From assembly GCA_017304125.1 (NCBI GenBank), contig JAFKLV010000069.1, forward strand, positions 1 to 7,702: a stretch of 7,702 bases of DNA. Direction: 5' to 3'. The position numbers and the translations under genes are program-made. The stretch is from Sphingomonadales bacterium. GTDB lineage: Bacteria; Pseudomonadota; Alphaproteobacteria; Sphingomonadales; Sphingomonadaceae. Positions within the stretch are counted from its first letter, which is position 1, and every line of letters starts with the position of its first letter. The notes beneath the pieces are model-generated. The model had not been told where the DNA came from, searched no databases, and saw only the letters and a program-made list of their open reading frames with translations. Shown piece by piece: positions 1 to 5,598 of this stretch.

Positions 1-821
1 TCGGCGAGGTGCGCGAAACCGCGCGCGCGATCATCGACGGCGACATGCAGCGGCGCATCGCGGTCGACCCCTCCGGGGGCGCCTTCGCCGAGCAGGCCGC
101 GACCTTCAACCACATGCTCGATCGCATCGCCGAACTGATGCGGCAGATCAGCAACGTCAGCAACGATATCGCGCATGACATGCGCACGCCGCTGGCACGG
201 CTGCGCGGCCGGCTCGCGCTGATCGCCGCGCGCCCCGAGGCGATCAGCCTCGGCGACGAGATCGGCGAGGCGATGGCGCAATGCGACGCGCTGCTGGCGA
301 TGTTCTCCGCCACCCTGCGCATCGCCGAGGTGGAGGGCGGGGATCGCCGCGCCGGCTTTGCCGCGCTCGATCTCGGCGCGCTGGTCAACGAGATCGGCGA
401 GATGATGGCGCCGGTCGCCGCCGAATCCGGCCATAAGCTGATCCTCGGCCGCTGCGCGCCGGTGCGGATCGACGGCGACCGCCAGTTGCTCAGCCAGGCG
501 CTGATCAATCTGATCGAGAACGCGCTGCGCTACACCCCGCCCGGCGCGGCGATCACGCTGGCGGTAACGCTGTCGATGACCGGCGCGGGGGCGACTGCGG
601 AGATCATGGTGCGCGACAACGGCCCCGGCATTCCGCCGGAAGATCGCGCGCTGGCGCTGCGCCGCTTCGGGCGGCTCGAGCCGAGCCGCCACAACGCCGG
701 GCACGGGCTCGGCCTGCCGCTGGTCGATGCGGTCGCGCGGCTGCATCGCGGCACATTGTCGCTGGAGGATGCCGCTCCCGGTTTACGGGTGACGATCCGG
801 CTGCCGCTGACGCCGCACTGA
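1..821 (+). CDS. Sensor histidine kinase, C-terminal part (5' end outside window)
   Basis: This is the cytoplasmic part of a two-component sensor kinase that autophosphorylates on histidine and passes the phosphate to a response regulator. The reading frame is open to the left edge (first whole codon at base 3), so the GTG at 9 is not the real start; residues below are counted from that codon. Residues 1-50 look like the end of a HAMP linker. The phospho-acceptor H-box is at 50-66 (DIAHDMRTPLARL, His56, bases 174-176); the H-D-x-x-T pattern suits a bifunctional kinase/phosphatase. The ATPase domain follows: N-box around Asn171 (NLIENALRYTP), G1 box DNGPGIP at 203-209, and G2 box GHGLGLPLV at 231-239. 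The protein ends normally with the last beta strand (VTIRLPL). The membrane and sensor regions lie outside the window, so the signal cannot be told. A partner response regulator would be expected upstream. The next gene is convergent. Confidence 0.95.
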   Translation, partial: GEVRETARAIIDGDMQRRIAVDPSGGAFAEQAATFNHMLDRIAELMRQISNVSNDIAHDMRTPLARLRGRLALIAARPEAISLGDEIGEAMAQCDALLAMFSATLRIAEVEGGDRRAGFAALDLGALVNEIGEMMAPVAAESGHKLILGRCAPVRIDGDRQLLSQALINLIENALRYTPPGAAITLAVTLSMTGAGATAEIMVRDNGPGIPPEDRALALRRFGRLEPSRHNAGHGLGLPLVDAVARLHRGTLSLEDAAPGLRVTIRLPLTPH

Positions 822-836
822 TTTCCTTCCCGCTCT

Positions 837-951
837 TTCTCCCCTCCCTCGTGAAGGGAGGGGCTGGGGGTGGGTGGGCATGAGGCGGTTGCTGCGGTTT
901 CCCCCACACCAACCCACCCCCGACCCCTCCCTTGTTCAAGGGAGGGGAGAA
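837..951. repeat. Two-armed GC-rich inverted repeat (REP/MITE-like intergenic element)
   Basis: The left arm (837-882) and the right arm (906-951) are imperfect reverse complements over about 46 bases; the match continues from TTCTCCCCTCCCT through GGGGGTGGGT. Each arm is also a hairpin by itself: 841-849 pairs with 855-863 (9 bp, 5-base loop), and 924-933 pairs with 938-947 (10 bp, loop GTTC). A transcript could fold either as two small hairpins or as one long stem. Neither hairpin is followed by a T-run, so it is not a classic rho-independent terminator for the upstream kinase gene, though it may slow polymerase or protect the 3' end. Its position between convergent genes and its architecture suggest a dispersed repeat; copy number elsewhere in the genome is not visible here. 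Confidence 0.8.
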
Positions 952-971
952 GGAACTGGAGAGGAGACACG

Positions 972-1004
972 AAAAAGGGCGGGGAAGCCTTCGCCGCCCC
1001 GCCC
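972..1004 (-). terminator. Rho-independent terminator of the TonB-dependent receptor gene
   Basis: Read on the minus strand, GGGCGGGG (1004-997) pairs perfectly with CCCCGCCC (984-977) around a 12-base loop and is followed at once by TTTTT (976-972). The hairpin begins about 24 bases after the receptor stop codon, as expected for a factor-independent terminator of that gene. On the plus strand the same stem is followed by AGTCCCCCTTTT, so it may act weakly in both directions between the convergent genes. Confidence 0.88.
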
Positions 1005-1028
1005 AGTCCCCCTTTTCGGTCGATCCGA

Positions 1029-3464
1029 TCAGAAGTTGATGCTGCCTTCCACGCCGAAGGTGCGCGGCGGGTTGAAGTTGGCATAATCGCCCAGCACCGA
1101 CGCATTGGCCGACGAGCGGCGATAGATATGCGTCTCGTTGAGCAGATTGCGGCTCCACACCGCGAGCGTGAACTTCTGCCCGTGGTCGTTGAGGCGGATG
1201 TCGGTCAGCGCGATCCGGCCGTTGACGACGAAGCTCGCGTCGGTCTTGGTCGCCTCGTTCTGGAAGCTGTACATGCTGCTCGCATAATTGGCGTCGAGAT
1301 GCAGGCGGACCTTGGTATCGCCGCCGCCGACCGGCACTTCATAGTCGACGAAGCCCGAGGCCGCGTTGCGCGGGGTGAACACCACGAACACCTGGGTCAG
1401 CTTGCCCGCATCCTGCGGGTTCGGCGTCGGCGGGATGTGCGTATAGGTGTAAGCATAAGACGCGCCCATCGTCAGCCCGTCGGTCGGCTTGACGGTCAGC
1501 TCGGCCTCGAGCCCGCGGATCTTGGAATTGCCCGGCGCGTTCGCGGTATCCTCGGTGTGGAGGTTGAAGTTCGGATTCGGCGTGTTGGTGCCCGGGAGGA
1601 ACGGGGAGACATCGACATGGTCGAAGTCGATCTGGGTACCTGCACGGTCCATGATATAGCCCGCGAGGTTCAGCCGGACGCGGTGATCGAGCAGATCCAT
1701 CTTGGCGCCGACTTCATAGGCCTTGACCGATTCCGCGCCGAACGCGCCGAAGTCGCTCGACCGGTCGTTGGCGCCCCCGGCGCGATAGCCGGTCGAATAT
1801 TTGGCATAGAGGTTGATCCCCGGCGCCGCATCCACCGCCAGCGTGACCATCGGGTCGAACCGATTCTTGTCGAAACGGAATTCATACGGCGTCGCGACGT
1901 TCGAGATCAGGTAGAGCCGGCCGTAGCGCTTGTCCTTGGTGTAGCGACCGCCGACCGTCAGGTGGAGCATGTCCAGCCCTTCGGGGGTGTAGGTGGCCTG
2001 CGCGAAGGCGGCATAGCTATGCGCCTTGGCCCAGCTGCCGCGCTGGCGGAACCAGGTGCCGGGCGCCCAGCCCTGATTGCCCGAGGTGATCGCACCGCTG
2101 ACGATCGGGCTCAGCACGGTGTAGCCGGTGCCGTCCGCATTCCACTGGTTGGTCGAGGGCGTCGCGGCCTCTTCCTGCGCGCGCTCCGTGAAATAATAGA
2201 GGCCGACCGCATAATCGAGGTTGGGGAGGCTGCCGACCGCCTGCAGCTCCTGGCTGAACTGGCGCTGGTGCAGCCACGAAAGGCTGTAGCGGCTGAACTT
2301 GGCATTGGGCAGGAACACGGTGCGATGCGCGCCGCCCGAATTGTCCCACTGATCGGTGGTCACGCCGCGCCACGCGGTGATCGAGCGCAGTTCGAGATCG
2401 GGCGACGCCTTGTAGCGGATCGTCGCCGCGAAGCCGTCGGTCTCGTCGACGCTCAGCTGCTGCGGCACGCCGATATCGGCGACGCTCATGCGCTGGTCGC
2501 CGCTCACCTTCACCAGCGGCGAGAGCGGCGCGATCGTCCCGGCCGGCAGCTTGCCGCCGTTGGCGTTGATCTGCGCCAGCGTCGCGACCGGCAGGTTCTT
2601 CGGATTGTAATTGACGAGCTGGCTGTAGAACGGCGTGTTCTCGTCGCGCGCACGGTCATAGGACAATTCGACCGACAGGCCGTCGACCGGCTTCCACAAA
2701 GCGGTGACGCGACCGCCGTAGCGGTTGTAATAATTCCAGCCGTAATTGCCCGGCAACGGGTTCTTCACCGTCGCGTCCTGATGCTGGATCAGGCCGTCGA
2801 TCTTGAACGAGATATTGGCGATCGCCGGCAGGTTGAGGTGCAGTTCACCGTTATAGCCGCCGTAATTGCCGACCCCGGCCGACACGCGGCCGCCGAATTC
2901 GCCGGTCGGCGCGCGGGTGACGATGCTCACCGCGCCGCCCTCGGCATTGCGGCCGAACAACGTGCCCTGCGGCCCGCGCAGCACCTCGATCCGCTCGACG
3001 TCGAACAGCGCCGCGTTGAGGCCCTGCTGGCGGCCGAGATAGACGCCGTCGATATAGATGCCGACGCCCTGATCGCGCGCGGTCTGGTTGGCGTCGAACG
3101 GCACGATGCCACGGATGCCGACGGTGAGCGCCGACTGGCGCGCCTCGAAGGTCGCGATGCGCAGCGACGGCACGCCGCCATCGGCGAGATCGAGCAGGCT
3201 CTGGACGTGGCGGTCCTTCATCACCTGCGGATCGACCACCGAGATCGCGATCGGCGTCTTCTGCAGGTTGGTCTCGCGCTTGGTGGCGGTGACGACGACG
3301 TCCTGCAGCCCGCCATTCGCATCGGCAGTGGCATCGGCGGGCGCCTCGGCCGGCGCAGCGGCGACATCGGCGGCGGGCGCCGGCGCGGCATGAGCGACGG
3401 CGGGCAGCGCGATCAGCGCAGCACCGGCAAGAAGACGCAAACGCGCCTGCGAAACAATCGACAT
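1029..3464 (-). CDS. TonB-dependent outer-membrane receptor
   Basis: An 811-aa outer-membrane transporter that would take up a scarce ligand (siderophore, vitamin, sugar or similar) using energy from TonB-ExbBD; the substrate cannot be read from the sequence. The ATG at 3464 is chosen because it starts a clear signal peptide (MSIVSQARLRLL, hydrophobic core, AHA cleavage near residue 26) and has AGGGGA 9 bases upstream; the frame runs 26 codons further to a GTG at 3542, but those residues do not look like a leader. An Ala/Pro-rich linker (27-50) leads to a TonB box, DVVVTA, at 55-60. The plug spans roughly 65-185, with VGIRGI, GIYIDGVYLGR and the hallmark ERIEVLRGPQGTLFGRNA (158-174). The rest is the beta barrel, with typical segments (LYAKYSTGYRAGG, YEVGAKMDLLD, a late SRNLLNE) and a terminal Phe, as outer-membrane assembly prefers. 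Length is normal for the family. It is monocistronic, with its own terminator and a possible Pho-type operator. Confidence 0.95.
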   Translation of the reverse strand: MSIVSQARLRLLAGAALIALPAVAHAAPAPAADVAAAPAEAPADATADANGGLQDVVVTATKRETNLQKTPIAISVVDPQVMKDRHVQSLLDLADGGVPSLRIATFEARQSALTVGIRGIVPFDANQTARDQGVGIYIDGVYLGRQQGLNAALFDVERIEVLRGPQGTLFGRNAEGGAVSIVTRAPTGEFGGRVSAGVGNYGGYNGELHLNLPAIANISFKIDGLIQHQDATVKNPLPGNYGWNYYNRYGGRVTALWKPVDGLSVELSYDRARDENTPFYSQLVNYNPKNLPVATLAQINANGGKLPAGTIAPLSPLVKVSGDQRMSVADIGVPQQLSVDETDGFAATIRYKASPDLELRSITAWRGVTTDQWDNSGGAHRTVFLPNAKFSRYSLSWLHQRQFSQELQAVGSLPNLDYAVGLYYFTERAQEEAATPSTNQWNADGTGYTVLSPIVSGAITSGNQGWAPGTWFRQRGSWAKAHSYAAFAQATYTPEGLDMLHLTVGGRYTKDKRYGRLYLISNVATPYEFRFDKNRFDPMVTLAVDAAPGINLYAKYSTGYRAGGANDRSSDFGAFGAESVKAYEVGAKMDLLDHRVRLNLAGYIMDRAGTQIDFDHVDVSPFLPGTNTPNPNFNLHTEDTANAPGNSKIRGLEAELTVKPTDGLTMGASYAYTYTHIPPTPNPQDAGKLTQVFVVFTPRNAASGFVDYEVPVGGGDTKVRLHLDANYASSMYSFQNEATKTDASFVVNGRIALTDIRLNDHGQKFTLAVWSRNLLNETHIYRRSSANASVLGDYANFNPPRTFGVEGSINF

Positions 3465-3473
3465 GTGACTTGA

Positions 3474-3479
3474 TCCCCT
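3474..3479 (-). promoter_or_regulatory. Ribosome binding site of the TonB-dependent receptor
   Basis: AGGGGA on the minus strand lies 9 bases upstream of the ATG at 3464. It decides the start in favour of this ATG over the upstream GTG at 3542, because only this ATG is followed directly by a signal peptide. Confidence 0.7.
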
Positions 3480-3534
3480 ATCCGGGCTGCATCGGCCCGC
3501 GGGGACGCCATCTATGATCGGTAATGGGCAGTCT

Positions 3535-3553
3535 GGTGACACTTCGGTGACAC
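3535..3553 (-). promoter_or_regulatory. Pho-box-like tandem direct repeat upstream of the receptor
   Basis: On the minus strand, GTGTCAC (3553-3547), CGAA (3546-3543) and GTGTCAC (3542-3536) form two identical 7-base repeats separated by 4 bases, an 11-base period. This is the layout of the PhoB box (two CTGTCAT-like units, 4-base spacer); each unit matches CTGTCAT at 5 of 7 positions, including the TGTCA core. A weaker GTCA (3561-3558) precedes the pair and a poor CTGCCCA match (3531-3525) follows it. The box ends about 70 bases upstream of the receptor ATG, a sensible place for an activator site. Other OmpR-type response regulators also bind 10-11-base direct repeats, so PhoB is a suggestion. 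Confidence 0.5.
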
Positions 3554-3564
3554 GAATTGACGCA

Positions 3565-3732
3565 TTGATTTCATTTTAACTTCATCTTTTGTGGACGAAG
3601 CAGGAACAATGCGCCGCAAGGACGGTCGATCTACCGAAAAAGACACGACAAAATGATCAGAAGATGAGCGGATGCAGAAGCGCCGGAGCGGCGCGCGGCA
3701 CGGAAAATATCGGATTTACGATGCCCGGGCGA
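3565..3732. other. Intergenic stretch without a supported gene
   Basis: This part between the receptor control region and the small ORF is more A/T-rich than the coding regions. Frames crossing it have poor codon bias and no recognisable protein. It holds one perfect short hairpin (3680-3694) and A/T-rich tracts near 3571-3590 that could belong to the receptor promoter. I see no RNA gene, insertion sequence or phage trace. Confidence 0.5.
3680..3694 (-). terminator. Small GC hairpin, possible weak terminator after the small ORF
   Basis: GCGCCG and CGGCGC pair perfectly (6 bp) around a 3-base loop. On the minus strand it lies about 40 bases after the stop of the 35-aa ORF and is followed by TTCTG, not a proper T-run. 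It could end or stabilise the small-ORF transcript before the receptor promoter region, but the missing U-tract keeps this tentative. Confidence 0.25.
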
Positions 3733-3840
3733 TCAGCCCAGCAGCGCGAAAGCGACGCCGAATATCGCCAGAGCGAAGCCGCTCGCACAGGCCAGAAGAC
3801 CCATGTTGCAGGCGCATACCTCGGGCTGGATTCGTTCCAT
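3733..3840 (-). CDS. Putative 35-aa single-pass membrane protein
   Basis: A short reading frame encoding a protein that starts MERIQPEVCACNMG and ends in a hydrophobic segment (about residues 13-34, rich in Leu, Ala, Phe, Gly) right before the stop. It would be one transmembrane helix with a short polar N-terminus. Cys9, Cys11 and Cys18 sit at or just inside the membrane edge. Two ATGs are adjacent (3843 and 3840); AGGAGA lies 3 bases before the first and 6 before the second, so 3840 is preferred. About three quarters of its third codon positions are G or C, as in real genes here. It lies 91 bases after the marR stop on the same strand, with no clear terminator between, so it may be co-transcribed with marR. 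I do not recognise a family. It could be a small membrane regulator or a chance ORF; the ribosome binding site and clean helix favour a gene. Confidence 0.55.
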   Translation of the reverse strand: MERIQPEVCACNMGLLACASGFALAIFGVAFALLG

Positions 3841-3843
3841 CAT

Positions 3844-3852
3844 CCGTCTCCT
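3844..3852 (-). promoter_or_regulatory. Strong ribosome binding site of the 35-aa ORF
   Basis: Minus-strand AGGAGACGG ends directly at the first of two tandem ATG codons. AGGAGA is the best Shine-Dalgarno match on this strand between marR and the receptor gene. Spacing favours the second ATG (3840). Confidence 0.55.
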
Positions 3853-3931
3853 GCCAGCCGCGCCTGCTCTTGGGCATGCTGCGACTGAGGAGGAGCTTAT
3901 CATACGTGCGCGCGGGCGCAAGTGGCGGGCC

Positions 3932-4360
3932 TCACCCCTCTGACAGCGATTCGGCCAGCTTGCCGAGCAGCGCCGACAGTTGCGCATGCTCGTCCGGCGA
4001 AAGCACCGCGAAGGTCTCCGCGAGCAGCCGCGCGCGGAGCGGCTGGCTAGCGGCAATCACCCCGGCCCCCGCCGGGGTGACCGCAATCCGCTTGACCCGG
4101 CGGTCGTCGGGATCGGGCGTGCGGACGATCAGCCCGTCGCGCTCCAGCGCGTCGAGCCCCTCGGTCACGGTGCGCGGGGCGAGATCGAACACGTCGGCGA
4201 TATCCGCCGCGCGCGCTGTGCCTTCGCGATTCTGCACGAACAGCAACAGCTTGAGGCGCGCGAGCGACCCGCCCTCCTGCGCCAGTTCACGATTCACCCG
4301 GCGCTGAAGGTGCAGATAGACACGCGCGAGGCCCTGGATGAGTTGATCATCACTATTCAT
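3932..4360 (-). CDS. MarR-family transcriptional regulator, probable repressor of the efflux operon
   Basis: A 142-aa winged-helix regulator of the MarR/EmrR type; such proteins bind palindromic DNA as dimers and let go when a phenolic or other hydrophobic ligand binds. The ATG at 4360 (MNSDDQLIQG) is preferred because GAGG lies 6 bases upstream; in-frame upstream starts at 4423, 4387 and 4372 lack a comparable site. From that start, helices 1-2 (about 5-45) would form part of the dimer and ligand region, the recognition helix is in APRTVTEGLDALERDGL (61-77), and the wing is DPDDRRVKRIAVTPAG (83-98) with the family's conserved DRR..R..T..G. The C-terminal helices (105-140) complete the dimer interface. 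Length is normal. It is divergent from emrA, with 80 bases between start codons, so it very likely controls the pump and itself. No cysteine is present, which argues against thiol-based sensing of the OhrR kind. Confidence 0.92.
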   Translation of the reverse strand: MNSDDQLIQGLARVYLHLQRRVNRELAQEGGSLARLKLLLFVQNREGTARAADIADVFDLAPRTVTEGLDALERDGLIVRTPDPDDRRVKRIAVTPAGAGVIAASQPLRARLLAETFAVLSPDEHAQLSALLGKLAESLSEG

Positions 4361-4372
4361 GAGGAGCCTCAT
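4359..4372. promoter_or_regulatory. Palindrome over the marR start and ribosome binding site
   Basis: ATGAGG-AG-CCTCAT is an inverted repeat with perfect 6-base arms. It covers the marR start codon and its GAGG ribosome binding site. It could be an autoregulatory operator, or an RNA hairpin hiding the translation start. Part of the symmetry may simply come from the GAGG site and start codon. Confidence 0.4.
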
Positions 4373-4381
4373 TACATGGTC

Positions 4382-4397
4382 TTGCATTATGCTGCAA
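4382..4397. promoter_or_regulatory. Candidate MarR operator between marR and emrA
   Basis: TTGCA-TTATGC-TGCAA is a 16-base inverted repeat with 5-base arms, in the size and style of MarR-family operators. It lies 21 bases from the marR start and 43 from the emrA start. On the minus strand it contains CATAAT (4391-4386), a good -10 candidate for marR; on the plus strand TTGCAT (4382-4387) could be a -35 for emrA. A dimer bound here could block both promoters, as expected for a divergent repressor. Promoter assignments are inference. Confidence 0.5.
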
Positions 4398-4440
4398 CTG
4401 CGAGCATTTAGGCGCCCAATCACCGTTTCGGGAATGACCC

Positions 4441-5598
4441 ATGGCCGATCAGACGCCCAATCCTGCCGCTGGCGAATCGCCCGAGCAGCGCCCCTCTCCG
4501 CTGAAGAACCCGCGCGTGCGCCGGGTGCTGCTGGTCGTCGCGATCGTGGCGGTGATCGCCGGAATCGCGGGGTTCGTGCGCTACGAAAGCTACGGCAAGT
4601 ATCAGCAGGGGACCAACGACGCTTATGTCCAGGCCGACGGCGTCACGGTCTCGCCCAAGGTGGCGGGCTATGTCGACAAGGTGTTCGTCGCCGAGAACCA
4701 GCCGGTGAAGGCGGGCGACCCGCTCGTCCAGATCGACGGGCGCGATTATCATGCGCAGGCGGCGCAGAGCCAGGCGCAGATCGATGTCGCGCAGGCCAAT
4801 GCCGCCGGGGTGCAGGCGCAGATCGGCGAGCAGCAGGCGGCGATCACCCGCGCCCGCGCCGATCTTTCCGCCGCGCGCACCGATGCGGCTTATGCGCATA
4901 GCGAAGTGACGCGCTACCAGCCGCTCGCCGCGAGCGGCGCGGAGACCCGCGAGCGCCTGTCGCAATTGCGCAATCAGGCGACGCAGGCCGATGCCAAGGT
5001 CGCCGCGTCGGCGGCCGCTTTGGTCAGCGCCGAGCGCCGCATCGGCACGCTCAACGCACAGGTCAAACAGGCGCTGGCGCAGGGCGAGGGCGCGCGGGCG
5101 CAACTGGCCGCGGCCGAGACCAATGTCGGCGCGACGCTGATCCGCGCCGCGATCGACGGGCGGATCGGCAGCAAGACCGTGCGGCAGGGCCAATATGTCC
5201 AGGCGGCGACCCGGCTGATGACGCTCGTCCCGGTCAAAGACCTCTATATCACCGCCAATTTCAAGGAAACGCAGCTCGGGCTGATGCGCCCGGGCCAGCC
5301 GGTGTCCGTATCGGTCGACGCCTTGCCGGGGGTCGAGATTCCCGGCCGCGTCGCCAGCGTCTCGCCGGGCACCGGCGCGCAATTCTCGGTGCTGCCGCCG
5401 CAGAATGCGACGGGCAATTTCACCAAGATCGTCCAACGCGTGCCGGTGCGGATCGCGATCAGCCCCGGGCCGGAAACCCGCGCCTTGCTCGTCCCTGGCA
5501 TGTCTGTCGAGGTCAGCGTCGATACGCGCGGCGCGAAGGGCGCGGCGGACCGTATCCGCCACGAGCAGGAACAGCATAACGAGCGGATCGGCCGGTGA
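4441..5598 (+). CDS. emrA: EmrA-type periplasmic adaptor (HlyD/MFP family) of a multidrug efflux pump
   Basis: A 385-aa membrane-fusion protein linking an inner-membrane MFS pump to an outer-membrane channel. Residues 1-25 are cytoplasmic and polar, 27-47 form one transmembrane anchor (VLLVVAIVAVIAGIAGF), then comes the family motif GTNDAYVQADGVTVSPKVAGYV (57-78) opening the barrel-sandwich/lipoyl domain. An Ala/Gln-rich alpha-helical hairpin spans about 103-228. The second lipoyl half follows (IDGRIGSKTVRQGQYVQAA, 238-256), then the EmrA signatures ANFKETQL (272-279), SPGTGAQFSVLPPQNATGN (308-326) and QRVPVRI (332-338). These are specific to the EmrA branch that partners DHA2 MFS pumps, not RND pumps. 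The ATG at 4441 is the first in frame after the control region, with only a weak GGGAA upstream. Its stop overlaps the next start by 4 bases (GTGA), a sign of translational coupling. Substrate unknown. Confidence 0.94.
   Translation: MADQTPNPAAGESPEQRPSPLKNPRVRRVLLVVAIVAVIAGIAGFVRYESYGKYQQGTNDAYVQADGVTVSPKVAGYVDKVFVAENQPVKAGDPLVQIDGRDYHAQAAQSQAQIDVAQANAAGVQAQIGEQQAAITRARADLSAARTDAAYAHSEVTRYQPLAASGAETRERLSQLRNQATQADAKVAASAAALVSAERRIGTLNAQVKQALAQGEGARAQLAAAETNVGATLIRAAIDGRIGSKTVRQGQYVQAATRLMTLVPVKDLYITANFKETQLGLMRPGQPVSVSVDALPGVEIPGRVASVSPGTGAQFSVLPPQNATGNFTKIVQRVPVRIAISPGPETRALLVPGMSVEVSVDTRGAKGAADRIRHEQEQHNERIGR

Noticed and set aside
870..3473. A very long plus-strand open frame (867 codons) opposite the TonB-dependent receptor
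   Set aside because: It is the antisense shadow of a G/C-biased gene: the product is rich in Arg, Ala and Asp with no domain, and the minus-strand frame gives a complete, unmistakable receptor with signal peptide and terminator.
3465..3542. N-terminal extension of the receptor to the GTG at 3542
   Set aside because: The 26 extra residues do not resemble a leader, the internal ATG begins a classical signal peptide with its own AGGGGA site, and the extended start would lie within the putative operator.
3589..3888. A 99-codon plus-strand frame in the receptor-marR intergenic region
   Set aside because: No ribosome binding site near its GTG start, mixed composition, no recognisable domain, and it runs antisense across the better-supported 35-aa ORF.
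3885..3908. Plus-strand AGGAGGAG followed by a GTG at 3906, suggesting a gene start
   Set aside because: The frame it would open runs antisense through marR with no domain; the purine run is probably chance.
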